In this document: piece after piece, positions 1 through 6,149 of the stretch
Layout of the letters: each line of letters starts with the position of its first letter
Position numbering within the stretch: position 1 is the first letter of the stretch
From: Verrucomicrobiota bacterium
Lineage (GTDB): Bacteria; Verrucomicrobiota; Verrucomicrobiia; Opitutales; UBA953
Reading direction: 5' to 3'
DNA length: 6,150 nucleotides
NCBI GenBank assembly: GCA_004293385.1
Contig: RDYO01000023.1
Location: 1 to 6,150 of the forward strand
Made by a program: the position numbers and the translations under genes
The notes under the pieces: model-generated
The model's database searches: none
What the model saw: the letters and a program-made list of their open reading frames with translations, nothing else
What the model was told of the DNA's origin: nothing

Positions 1-6
1 GTTTGG

Positions 7-138
7 GGCCGCCGCGGGGCGGCCGAAGGTAGGAGCGTGGCTACGCCGCGCCCTCCGAATCGGAGTGCACGATGAATCGTGCCCCTACCCTCGTTCGCCC
101 TACGGCGAACCAAGGACAGCACGTGGTGCTGCCCCTAC
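7..138. repeat. Cluster of short palindromes (REP-like) downstream of lepB
   Basis: This non-coding stretch is nearly all inverted repeats. Stems read directly: 7-13/18-24 (7 bp, loop GCGG); 36-41/45-50 (6 bp with one G-T wobble, loop TAC), with outer arms GGAG 32-35 and CTCC 53-56; 53-57/61-65 (CTCCG/CGGAG), which competes with that outer arm; 67-73/76-82 (GCACGAT/ATCGTGC); 93-99/104-110 (GTTCGCC/GGCGAAC); 114-122/126-134 (9 positions, one mismatch that becomes G-U on the minus-strand RNA). The word GCCCCTAC follows two of the stems (81-88 and 131-138) and recurs at 171-178. A GTAGGGGC or GTAGGAGC word joined to a small palindrome resembles REP-type intergenic repeats of other bacteria. Assignment to a repeat family is inference. 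None of the stems has a following U-run, so they are not classical terminators, though they could protect the 3' end of the lepB mRNA. Confidence 0.65.
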
Positions 139-153
139 CTGAGCGTGTCACTA

Positions 154-181
154 CCCCTACCCCAACCCCTGCCCCTACCCC
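154..181 (-). repeat. Five-run G4 tract just after the lepB stop
   Basis: On the plus strand there are five CCCC runs (154-157, 160-163, 166-169, 172-175, 178-181), each separated by exactly two bases (TA, AA, TG, TA). The minus strand, which is the lepB mRNA strand, therefore carries five GGGG runs with two-nucleotide loops, a textbook pattern for an intramolecular G-quadruplex. The first G run begins 4 nt after the lepB TGA. It could act as a 3'-end structure, a transcription pause or replication-stalling site, or simply be a simple-sequence tract. The pattern is seen directly; folding and function are inference. Confidence 0.7.
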
Positions 182-185
182 TTAA

Positions 186-1529
186 TCACTTAGCAGGGCC
201 CCAGTGGGACGTGAAGGGATGCAGGATGAAGAGCGGCTTGCCGACGACGGCGTCGGCGGGCACTTCGCCCCAGCCGCGCGAGTCGAAGCTGTTGGCGGAG
301 TTGTCACCGAGCGCGAAGTAATGCTTCGCCGAGACGGTGTGTTCCTGATCCAGCGGGATGGCGTAGCGGTCGCCACCGGCGTCCGGCAGGTAACCGTAAT
401 AACCTTGGTCCATCGCACGGCGGCTGTTGAGCACCATCGGTTCGGGCGAGGTCACGACCTGGCCGTCGACGAGGAGCTCGCCCTGTTCGTTGACCCGCAG
501 TTTCTGGCCGGGGACGCCGGCGAGACGCTTCACGTAATAGTTCTGCGAAGGCTGGCCGTACTGGTCGTTGAGGCCGGGGATCGTGTTCGTCCGGAAGACG
601 AAGGTATCGCCGCGTGACGGGTCGACGAAGTGGTACGACATCCGGTCGACGAAAAGCATGTCACCCGTGAGGATGTCGAAATTGAACAGCGGCGCGCCCG
701 CGGTGGCCGACTTGCCGGTCAGCAGCACCGGTCCGAACGGACTGTTCTGGATACGTCCCTCGCGGACGGCCTTGGCGAAGACCACGCGCCAGCGGTCCGC
801 ATCCTGGCGGGGCAGCTTCAACTTGGACTCTTCCGGGAAATAGGTGCGCAGGATGACCGTCTCGAAACCGAAGTCGGCGGGCACCTTGACGGTCTGCACG
901 GTCTGGCCGACGAGCATCTCATACTTGTCGCGAGCGCCCTTCATCAGACCCGTGCCGAAGAGGCCGTCGTCGGCCTCGCGGGTCCGGGAACGCAGGCCGT
1001 ACTCGGTCCTCCCATCGGGGCCGCGCTGCATCACGATCGGGATGGCCACCGGACCCGAAGCCTCGGCGGGGATGACATACGTCCAGGTCCATTGGACCTT
1101 GTCGAGGGCCTGCTGGGCGAGGCTCGGCACCGGCGCGTCGGGCGCGCGCACCTCGGCGGTCATGCCGTTGTACGTGGGCCACATCGAATTCGTCGGGATC
1201 TTGAACGGCTGGAGGAAGAAGCTCCGGATGGCGCCGGCCACGATAGCGGCCATCACGACCATCTCGGTGTAGTCGGTACCGGACGTCACCGGGTAGATCT
1301 TACCCCCGTTACGGGTCAGCACCTCATGCAGCCGGTTAAGCAGCGTCTCGACTTCCGTGATCTCGCGGGTGCGGTCCTTGATGGCCGCACGGACCTTGTC
1401 GGCCAGCTCGAGCTGCTCATTGAGGTCGGCCTGGGCCAGGACATCGCCGCGGTAGAGGTGGACCTTCTCCGACCCTTCGAGCAAGGCCTTGCCGATCTTG
1501 CGGAGCTTGCGGCGGTAGTAGAAAGACAT
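186..1529 (-). CDS. lepB: Signal peptidase I (leader peptidase), with large insertion
   Basis: This is the membrane serine protease (family S26) that removes signal peptides from exported proteins on the outer face of the cytoplasmic membrane by a Ser/Lys dyad. The 447-residue product (ATG start at 1529) has a charged, probably helical cytoplasmic N-terminus (1-80) and one membrane segment (about 87-106). It runs into FKIPTNSMWPT with nucleophile Ser115. Box C is GDMLFVDRMSYHF from 289, RGDTFVF follows, YYVKRLAGVPG gives the general base Lys334, and GDNSANSFDSRGWGEVP starts at 408. In E. coli LepB boxes B and C are nearly adjacent; here about 170 residues of unassigned sequence separate them. 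PTNSM replaces the common PSGSM. An in-frame TTG at 1544 would add five residues (MGASP); ATG is preferred because the protein then starts MSFYYRRK, but no Shine-Dalgarno sequence decides it. The gene lies 56 nt after lepA on the same strand, as in the E. coli lepA-lepB pair. Family assignment is secure. Confidence 0.95.
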   Translation of the reverse strand: MSFYYRRKLRKIGKALLEGSEKVHLYRGDVLAQADLNEQLELADKVRAAIKDRTREITEVETLLNRLHEVLTRNGGKIYPVTSGTDYTEMVVMAAIVAGAIRSFFLQPFKIPTNSMWPTYNGMTAEVRAPDAPVPSLAQQALDKVQWTWTYVIPAEASGPVAIPIVMQRGPDGRTEYGLRSRTREADDGLFGTGLMKGARDKYEMLVGQTVQTVKVPADFGFETVILRTYFPEESKLKLPRQDADRWRVVFAKAVREGRIQNSPFGPVLLTGKSATAGAPLFNFDILTGDMLFVDRMSYHFVDPSRGDTFVFRTNTIPGLNDQYGQPSQNYYVKRLAGVPGQKLRVNEQGELLVDGQVVTSPEPMVLNSRRAMDQGYYGYLPDAGGDRYAIPLDQEHTVSAKHYFALGDNSANSFDSRGWGEVPADAVVGKPLFILHPFTSHWGPAK

Positions 1530-1542
1530 GGGGGACGCCCCC
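1530..1542 (-). promoter_or_regulatory. GC hairpin abutting the lepB start codon
   Basis: On the lepB strand GGGGG CGT CCCCC lies directly against the ATG, a five-pair all-GC stem with a three-base loop. It occupies the position where a ribosome binding site would be, and no GGAGG-like sequence is seen nearby. If the upstream TTG (1544-1542) were the true start, the hairpin would overlap codons 1-5 instead. It could damp initiation; that role is inference. Confidence 0.4.
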
Positions 1543-1585
1543 AAACTAGCGGGCGCCGACCGGAGGGAAAGCCCGAACTAGGTCC

Positions 1586-3385
1586 TCAGCCCTCGTTCTT
1601 GAGGATCTTGATGAAGGCCTCCTGCGGGATGTCGACCTTGCCGATCTGCTTCATGCGCTTCTTGCCCTCCTTCTGCTTGTCGAGGAGCTTGCGCTTACGG
1701 GAGATGTCGCCGCCGTAGCACTTCGCGGTGACGTCCTTGCCGACGGAGCCGATGGTCTCGCGGGCGATGACCTTCGAGCCGACGGCCGCCTGGATGGCGA
1801 TCTTGAAGAGCTGGCGCGGGAGGAGCTCCTTGAGTTTCTCGCAGAGGGCGCGACCGCGGCCTTCGGCCTTGGAGGCGTGCACGATCGACGAGAAGGCGTC
1901 GACCGGCTCCTCGTTCACGCGGATGTCCATCTTCACGAGGTCCGAAGTGACGTATTCGCCGAGCTCGTAGTCCATCGAACCGTAACCGCGGGTGATGGAC
2001 TTCATGCGGTCGTTGAAGTCGACGAGGATCTCGTTGAGCGGCAGGAGGCAGACGAGGACGACGCGGTCGCCGTCGATGGTCTCGGTGCGCTCGCAGATGC
2101 CGCGCTTCTCCTGGACGAGCGTCAGCATGTCGCCGATCGAGGTGCCCGGGATGTGGATGTTCGCGCGGATGGTCGGCTCTTCGATGTGCTCGATGGCGGA
2201 CGGGTCCGGCATGGACACCGGGTTGTCGAGGATGTGCTCCACGCCGTCGGTGGTGTAGACCTTGTAGACGACGGACGGGTAGGTCGAAAGGATGTCGAGG
2301 TCGTACTCGCGGCGGAGGCGCTCCTGCACGATCTCCATGTGGAGCAGGCCGAGGAAGCCGCAGCGGAAACCGAAGCCCAGCGCGGTCGAGCTCTCGGCGG
2401 TGTAGGTGAGCGAAGAATCGTTGATCGCCAGCTTGGCGAGCGAGGTCTTGAGCTTCTCGTAGTCGGCCGTGTCGAGCGGGTAGATGCCGCTGAACACCAT
2501 CGGGCTGACTTCCTTGAAGCCCGGGACGGGCTCCTTGGCGGGGTCGCTGGCGAGGGTGATCGTGTCGCCGACCTTCACGTCCGCGACCTCGCGGATGTTG
2601 ATGACGATGTAACCGACGGAGCCGGGGCCGAGTTCGTCCTGCGGCTTCATCTTCGGGGAAAAGACGCCGACTTCCTTGATGACGGAACGGACGCCGTTGT
2701 ACATCAGCTCGATCGTCTGGCCGGCCTTGAAGGTGCCCGAGAAGACGCGGACGTAGCTGATGACGCCCTTGTAGGAGTCGAAGAGGGAGTCGAAGACCAG
2801 CGCGCGGTGCTGCGGGTAATCGGACCAGCGGGGCGCGGGGACGCGCTTGATGATCGCGGCGAAGATGTCGTCGATGCCGATGCCGGACTTACCCGAGGCG
2901 AGCACGGCGTCCTGCGCGGGGATGGTGAGGATGTCCTCGACCTGGCGGCGGGCTTCTTCCGGGCGGGCGCTCGGGAGGTCGACCTTGTTGATGACCGGGA
3001 CGATCTCGAGCCCCTGGTTCATCGCGAGGGTGGCGTTGGCGACCGTCTGGGCTTCCACGCCCTGGGACGCGTCGATCAGGAGCACCGCGCCTTCGCAGGC
3101 GGCGAGGGAGCGCGAGACTTCGTAGGCGAAGTCGACGTGGCCCGGGGTGTCGATGAGGTTGAGGATGTACTGCTTACCGTCCGGCGCGGTGAAGTTCATC
3201 GTCACCGGGTGGCACTTGATCGTGATGCCCTTCTCGCGCTCGAGGTCCATCGCGTCGAGGAGCTGCTCCTTCATCTGGCGCTTCTCGATCGTCTTCGTGT
3301 GCTCGAGCAGGCGGTCGGAAAGGGTCGTCTTGCCGTGGTCGACGTGCGCGATGATGCAGAAGTTGCGGATGTGGTCTAAGGACAC
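1586..3385 (-). CDS. lepA: Elongation factor 4 (LepA), ribosome-associated GTPase
   Basis: LepA/EF4 is an EF-G-like GTPase that binds the ribosome and affects translation (back-translocation and initiation roles have been proposed). The 599-residue length is normal for the family. Visible motifs: G1 AHVDHGKT (13-20), G2 region GITIK (53-57), G3 DTPGH (79-83), G4 NKVD (133-136) and a G5-like SGKSG (164-168), where SAK is more usual. Domain II follows from about 190, then the domain III signature GFRCGFLGLLHMEI (339-352). The LepA-specific C-terminal domain ends with CYGGDISRKRKLLDKQKEGK (556-575) and the KVDIPQEAF segment, which separates it from EF-G and TypA. The start is GTG at 3385: MSLDHIRNFCIIAHVDHGKT aligns with family N-termini, and an in-frame TAA lies 24 nt upstream of the GTG. 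The leader is pyrimidine-rich (CCCTTTCCCTCTTTACC) with no Shine-Dalgarno sequence. It lies 73 nt after fabD and 56 nt before lepB, a probable operon. Confidence 0.97.
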   Translation of the reverse strand: MSLDHIRNFCIIAHVDHGKTTLSDRLLEHTKTIEKRQMKEQLLDAMDLEREKGITIKCHPVTMNFTAPDGKQYILNLIDTPGHVDFAYEVSRSLAACEGAVLLIDASQGVEAQTVANATLAMNQGLEIVPVINKVDLPSARPEEARRQVEDILTIPAQDAVLASGKSGIGIDDIFAAIIKRVPAPRWSDYPQHRALVFDSLFDSYKGVISYVRVFSGTFKAGQTIELMYNGVRSVIKEVGVFSPKMKPQDELGPGSVGYIVINIREVADVKVGDTITLASDPAKEPVPGFKEVSPMVFSGIYPLDTADYEKLKTSLAKLAINDSSLTYTAESSTALGFGFRCGFLGLLHMEIVQERLRREYDLDILSTYPSVVYKVYTTDGVEHILDNPVSMPDPSAIEHIEEPTIRANIHIPGTSIGDMLTLVQEKRGICERTETIDGDRVVLVCLLPLNEILVDFNDRMKSITRGYGSMDYELGEYVTSDLVKMDIRVNEEPVDAFSSIVHASKAEGRGRALCEKLKELLPRQLFKIAIQAAVGSKVIARETIGSVGKDVTAKCYGGDISRKRKLLDKQKEGKKRMKQIGKVDIPQEAFIKILKNEG

Positions 3386-3441
3386 GGTAAAGAGGGAAAG
3401 GGCTTAATAGGACTGCGGACGGGGCGCTTGTCCAGCGTTAG

Positions 3442-3457
3442 CCCCGGCCGGACGGGG
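3442..3457 (-). other. Short GC hairpin between fabD and lepA
   Basis: CCCCG (3442-3446 by complement CGGGG) and its partner at 3453-3457 form a five-pair stem with a six-base loop, beginning 1 nt after the fabD stop on the minus strand. No U-run follows, so it is a poor intrinsic terminator and is compatible with read-through into lepA. It might be an mRNA processing or stability element. The rest of this 73-nt gap shows no promoter that can be called. Confidence 0.3.
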
Positions 3458-3458
3458 T

Positions 3459-4367
3459 TTAGGCGGGAATATCGGCGAACTCGTGCAGGGAAGCCACGGG
3501 GGCCTCGGGCGCGGAACGCTTCATCATGCCGGCCAGGACGCCGCCCGGGCCGCATTCGTAGAACTGGGCGACGCCGGTGGCGGCGGCGGCCTTGCAGTCG
3601 TCCTCCCAGAGGACCGAGGAGACGACCTGCTTGACCAGCGCGGCGCGGAGATCGGCCGGCTCGGCGAGCGTGCCGCCGGTGGTGTTCGAGTAGACGGTGA
3701 CCTGGGGGCGCTTGAATTCGACGCCCTGCAGGTAGGCTTCGAAGGCCTGGCGAGCGGGCTCCATCAGGCGGCTGTGGTAGGCGCCGGCGACGACGAGGGG
3801 CTTCACGAGCTTGAACGGACCGAACTCCTTGGCGCGGGCGACGGCCTGGGCGACTTTCTCGGCGTCGCCGGAGATCACGACCTGGCCGGGGCAGTTGAAG
3901 TTGGCGGCGTCGATATCAAACGCGGCGCAGAGCTTGAAGATGTCCTCGCGGGATCCGCCGATGACCGCGGCCATGCCGCCCTTGGTCTGGTCGCAGGCGA
4001 GCTGCATCAGGCGGCCGCGCTCGGCGACGACCTTGAGTCCGGTCTCGAAATCCCAGACGCCGGCGAAGGCGTAGGCGGTCAGTTCACCGAGGGAGAGGCC
4101 GAGGCAGGCCTTCAGGTCGTTGAGCTTGCCGCGCTCCTTGAGGATCTGGGCGATGGCGTAGCCCTGGACGTAGAGGGCGGGCTGGCAGACGCGGGTCTCG
4201 GTCAGGAGCTCGGCCGGACCTTCGAAGCAGGCCTGACGGAGGTCGAACGGCAGCACCTTGGCGGCGCGGTCATAGAGGTCCTTGGCCGAGGCGGAGCCTT
4301 CGTACAGGGACTTACCCATGCCGACGACTTGGGCGCCTTGACCGGAGAACAGAAGAGCGGTGGACAT
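3459..4367 (-). CDS. fabD: Malonyl-CoA:ACP transacylase
   Basis: FabD moves the malonyl group from CoA to acyl carrier protein, supplying the extender for type II fatty acid synthesis in the cytoplasm. The 302-residue product has the normal family length. Seen in order: GQGAQ (9-13) at the N-terminus; nucleophile loop GLSLGE (90-95) with Ser92; Arg117 in VAERGRLMQ, the position expected for the carboxylate-binding arginine; GQVVISGD (161-168); GAYHSRLM (195-202) with catalytic His198; Gln247 in VKQVV; and CGPGGVL (272-278). The usual GHSLGE has Leu in place of His. I recall GLSLGE from plant and chlamydial-type enzymes, so it need not mean loss of activity. The ATG at 4367 gives a full N-terminus (MSTALLFSGQGAQ). 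The bases before it are pyrimidine-rich (TTTTTCCCTCCTTCCATCCA) with no Shine-Dalgarno match. It is the first gene of the minus-strand cluster. No other fab genes are in the window. Confidence 0.96.
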   Translation of the reverse strand: MSTALLFSGQGAQVVGMGKSLYEGSASAKDLYDRAAKVLPFDLRQACFEGPAELLTETRVCQPALYVQGYAIAQILKERGKLNDLKACLGLSLGELTAYAFAGVWDFETGLKVVAERGRLMQLACDQTKGGMAAVIGGSREDIFKLCAAFDIDAANFNCPGQVVISGDAEKVAQAVARAKEFGPFKLVKPLVVAGAYHSRLMEPARQAFEAYLQGVEFKRPQVTVYSNTTGGTLAEPADLRAALVKQVVSSVLWEDDCKAAAATGVAQFYECGPGGVLAGMMKRSAPEAPVASLHEFADIPA

Positions 4368-4424
4368 TGGATGGAAGGAGGGAAAAAGGGCGGGAGCGTC
4401 AATGATGGAGAGGCGGAACGCCCA

Positions 4425-4542
4425 AGCGGTTGGCGGTTAGCGGTTGGGGAAATCCCCGAAAAGGGAGGAGGAACCATGAACCTGGTCCGCCCCATCAGCC
4501 TAGCCACCCTCCCTATCCGCCAACCGCCTACCGCTAACCGCT
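4425..4542. repeat. Imperfect long inverted repeat made of GCGGTT words, in the fabD-purH spacer
   Basis: The left arm (4425-4447) and right arm (4520-4542) are 23 nt each and match at 20 positions as reverse complements. One mismatch becomes a G-U pair in plus-strand RNA. Each arm is itself three short direct repeats of (A/G)GCGGTT-type words. The stem can extend inward through GGA 4448-4450 with TCC 4516-4518 if G4519 is bulged. After an interior loop it resumes as a 7-bp stem 4462-4468/4508-4514 (AGGGAGG/CCTCCCT). A competing small hairpin is GGGG 4446-4449 with CCCC 4454-4457. This may be a dispersed intergenic repeat or MITE-like element, or an RNA regulator for purH. No target-site duplication was identified. 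Confidence 0.65.
4463..4471 (+). promoter_or_regulatory. Strong Shine-Dalgarno sequence before a 22-codon ORF
   Basis: GGGAGGAGG ends 4 nt before the ATG at 4476 and contains a perfect AGGAGG. None of the four main genes has a comparable site. It can be masked by CCTCCCT at 4508-4514 inside the hairpin, or by CCTCCT at 4550-4555 beyond it. The match is seen; its use is inference. Confidence 0.4.
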
Positions 4543-4544
4543 GA
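4476..4544 (+). CDS. Possible 22-residue leader peptide upstream of purH
   Basis: An ATG follows the GGGAGGAGG site and opens a 22-codon frame (starts MNLVRPISLA, ends PPTANR) with TGA at 4542-4544, 63 nt before purH. The last codons are formed by the right arm of the inverted repeat, so translation through it would melt the hairpin, as in leader-peptide attenuation. There is no run of one amino acid that would suggest an amino acid sensor, and no signal peptide or known domain. The frame is also open far upstream as a shadow of fabD, and the composition is largely dictated by the repeat, so it may be chance. Product and function are unknown. Confidence 0.25.
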   Translation: MNLVRPISLATLPIRQPPTANR

Positions 4545-4568
4545 CAGCACCTCCTGCTTCCTTGACCA

Positions 4569-4596
4569 CCCCCACCCCGCCCCCTACCCCTTCCCC
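4569..4596 (+). repeat. C-run tract immediately before purH (G4 motif on the minus strand)
   Basis: Five runs of four or five C lie at 4569-4573, 4575-4578, 4580-4584, 4587-4590 and 4593-4596, with one- or two-base spacers. The minus strand has the matching G runs and can form a quadruplex. CCCCTACCCCTT here (4581-4592) is identical to 172-183 in the tract after lepB. The tract ends 11 nt before the purH ATG and, with the CTTTC that follows, fills the place of a ribosome binding site with pyrimidines. Confidence 0.6.
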
Positions 4597-4607
4597 TTTC
4601 TTTCACC

Positions 4608-6149
4608 ATGCCTATCGCCCTCCTCTCCGTCAGCGACAAGACCGGCCTCCTGCCCTTCGCCCAGGCCCTCGTCAAGGAACACGGTTACAAGCTCCTCTCC
4701 ACCGGCGGCACTTCGAAGATGCTCCGCGACGCAGGCCTGCCGGTGACCGACGTCAGCGAGCACACGGGCTTCCCCGAGATCATGGAAGGCCGCGTGAAGA
4801 CCCTGCACCCGAAGGTGCACGGCGGCCTCCTCTGCCGTCGCGATTCGCACGAGCACCTCGACGAAGCCAAGAAGCACGGCATCGAGCTCATCGACCTCGT
4901 CGTCGTGAACCTCTACCCGTTCGAAGCCACCGTCGCGAAGCCGAACTGCTCCTTCGAGGACGCCATCGAGAACATCGACATCGGCGGCCCGTCGATGCTG
5001 CGCAGCGCGGCCAAGAACCACGCCTCCGTCTCCGTCGTCACCGACCCCGCCGACTACGAGCGCGTGCTCGCCGCGATGAAGGCCCCGGAGACCCTCGGCG
5101 AACTCCGCCGCGAACTCGCCCTCAAGGTCTTCCAGCGCACCTCGGCCTACGACGCCGCGATCGCCAACTACCTCGAATCCCAGGCCCAGCCCGGCCTCGG
5201 CAACGTCCTCGGCCTGCCCTCCCGCTTCACCTCCACCCTGCCCATCGCCCAGCGCCTCCGCTACGGCGAGAACCCGCACCAGCAGGCCGCGCTCTACGGC
5301 TCCTTCCACGAGGCCTTCGACCAGCTGCAGGGCAAGGAACTCAGCTATAACAACATCCTCGATATCACCGCCGCGACCTACCTCATCGGAGAGTTCGAGC
5401 GCCCGACGATCTGCATCCTGAAGCACACCAACCCCTGCGGCGTGGCTTCGGCCGACACCCTCCTCGAGGCCTGGCACAAGGCCTTCGAGACCGACAAGCA
5501 GGCCCCCTTCGGCGGCATCATCGTCGCCAACCGCACCGTCGACAAGGGCCTCGCCGAGGCCATCGCCGAGATCTTCTCCGAGGTCATCATCGCGCCGGAG
5601 TTCGACGCCGACGCCATGGCGATCTTCGGCAAGAAGAAGAACCTCCGCCTCATGCGCGCCAAGGTCGGCCTCCGCGCCGACACCCTCCGCGAAGTCCGCG
5701 CCGTCATCGGCGGCGTGCTCGTCCAGGACCGCGACCAGAAGCCCGCCAATCCGCGCGATTTCAAGGTCGTGACCAAGCGCCAGCCCACCGCCGATGAGAT
5801 GACCGCCCTGCTCTTCGGCTGGCGCGTCGTCCGCCACGTGAAGTCCAACGCGATCGTCTACGCCGGCAAGGAACGCACGCTCAGCGTCGGCGCCGGCCAG
5901 ATGTCCCGCATCGACTCCTCGCGCATCGCGGTCTGGAAGGCCGGCGAAGCCAAGCTCTCGCTGCAGGGCTCGGCCATCGCGTCCGACGCCTTCTTCCCCT
6001 TCCCGGACGGCCTGCTCGCCGCGGCCGACGCCGGCGCGACCTGCGCCATCCAGCCGGGAGGCTCCGTGAAGGACGCCGACGTCATCGCCGCCGCCGACGC
6101 GCGCGGCATGGCGATGGTCTTCACCGGCATGCGCCACTTTAAGCACTGA
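4608..6149 (+). CDS. purH: Bifunctional AICAR formyltransferase / IMP cyclohydrolase
   Basis: PurH carries out the last two steps of de novo purine synthesis in the cytoplasm: formyl transfer from 10-formyl-tetrahydrofolate to AICAR, then ring closure to IMP. The product has 513 residues, close to the usual length, and is complete. The N-terminal MGS-like cyclohydrolase domain (about 1-150) shows LLSVSDKTGL, STGGTSKML (31-39), GRVKTLHPKVHGG (61-73), NLYPF (101-105) and NIDIGGPSMLR (122-132). The transformylase domain shows RYGENPHQ (218-225), SYNNILD (246-252), KHTNPCG (272-278) with the expected catalytic Lys272-His273 pair, PFGG (300-303), HVKSNAIV (410-417), VGAGQMSR (427-434), SDAFFPFPD (459-467) and QPGGS (482-486), ending FTGMRHFKH. 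ATG 4608 gives a family-typical N-terminus (MPIALLSVSDKTG). The 5' side is pyrimidine-rich with no Shine-Dalgarno sequence. It is divergent from fabD, with no other pur gene in view and no PurR-type operator or purine riboswitch recognised. Confidence 0.97.
   Translation: MPIALLSVSDKTGLLPFAQALVKEHGYKLLSTGGTSKMLRDAGLPVTDVSEHTGFPEIMEGRVKTLHPKVHGGLLCRRDSHEHLDEAKKHGIELIDLVVVNLYPFEATVAKPNCSFEDAIENIDIGGPSMLRSAAKNHASVSVVTDPADYERVLAAMKAPETLGELRRELALKVFQRTSAYDAAIANYLESQAQPGLGNVLGLPSRFTSTLPIAQRLRYGENPHQQAALYGSFHEAFDQLQGKELSYNNILDITAATYLIGEFERPTICILKHTNPCGVASADTLLEAWHKAFETDKQAPFGGIIVANRTVDKGLAEAIAEIFSEVIIAPEFDADAMAIFGKKKNLRLMRAKVGLRADTLREVRAVIGGVLVQDRDQKPANPRDFKVVTKRQPTADEMTALLFGWRVVRHVKSNAIVYAGKERTLSVGAGQMSRIDSSRIAVWKAGEAKLSLQGSAIASDAFFPFPDGLLAAADAGATCAIQPGGSVKDADVIAAADARGMAMVFTGMRHFKH

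Noticed and set aside
7..24. The 7-bp GC stem as an intrinsic terminator for lepB
   Set aside because: No U-run follows on either strand, and it lies more than 160 nt beyond the lepB stop.
7..178. CRISPR array
   Set aside because: The shared words are only about 8 nt, the spacing is irregular, and no spacer-like units or cas genes are present.
79..321. An 80-codon plus-strand frame over the lepB downstream region
   Set aside because: Its Pro/Leu-rich sequence is a readout of the CCCCTA tract, and the rest is antisense to lepB.
1877..3379. A 500-codon open frame on the plus strand antisense to lepA, with similar long frames antisense to lepB (630-1718), fabD (3483-4544) and purH (4584-6146, minus)
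   Set aside because: They mirror secure genes codon for codon. Their products are rich in Asp, Val, Arg, Gly and Ala, as expected from the antisense of GC-biased codons, and show no recognisable motif.
4397..4402. TTGACG on the minus strand as a -35 box for fabD
   Set aside because: At 17 bp spacing the -10 position reads TCCTTC, with no TATAAT-like sequence, so a sigma-70 type promoter is not supported.
4562..4590. TTGACC with TACCCC as a purH promoter
   Set aside because: The -10 candidate matches only its first two bases and lies inside the C-run tract, too close to the ATG to be convincing.
4202..4675. A 157-codon minus-strand frame spanning the fabD-purH spacer
   Set aside because: It overlaps the fabD 5' end and the purH start, and its composition (TANRQPL-type words) comes from the GCGGTT repeats.
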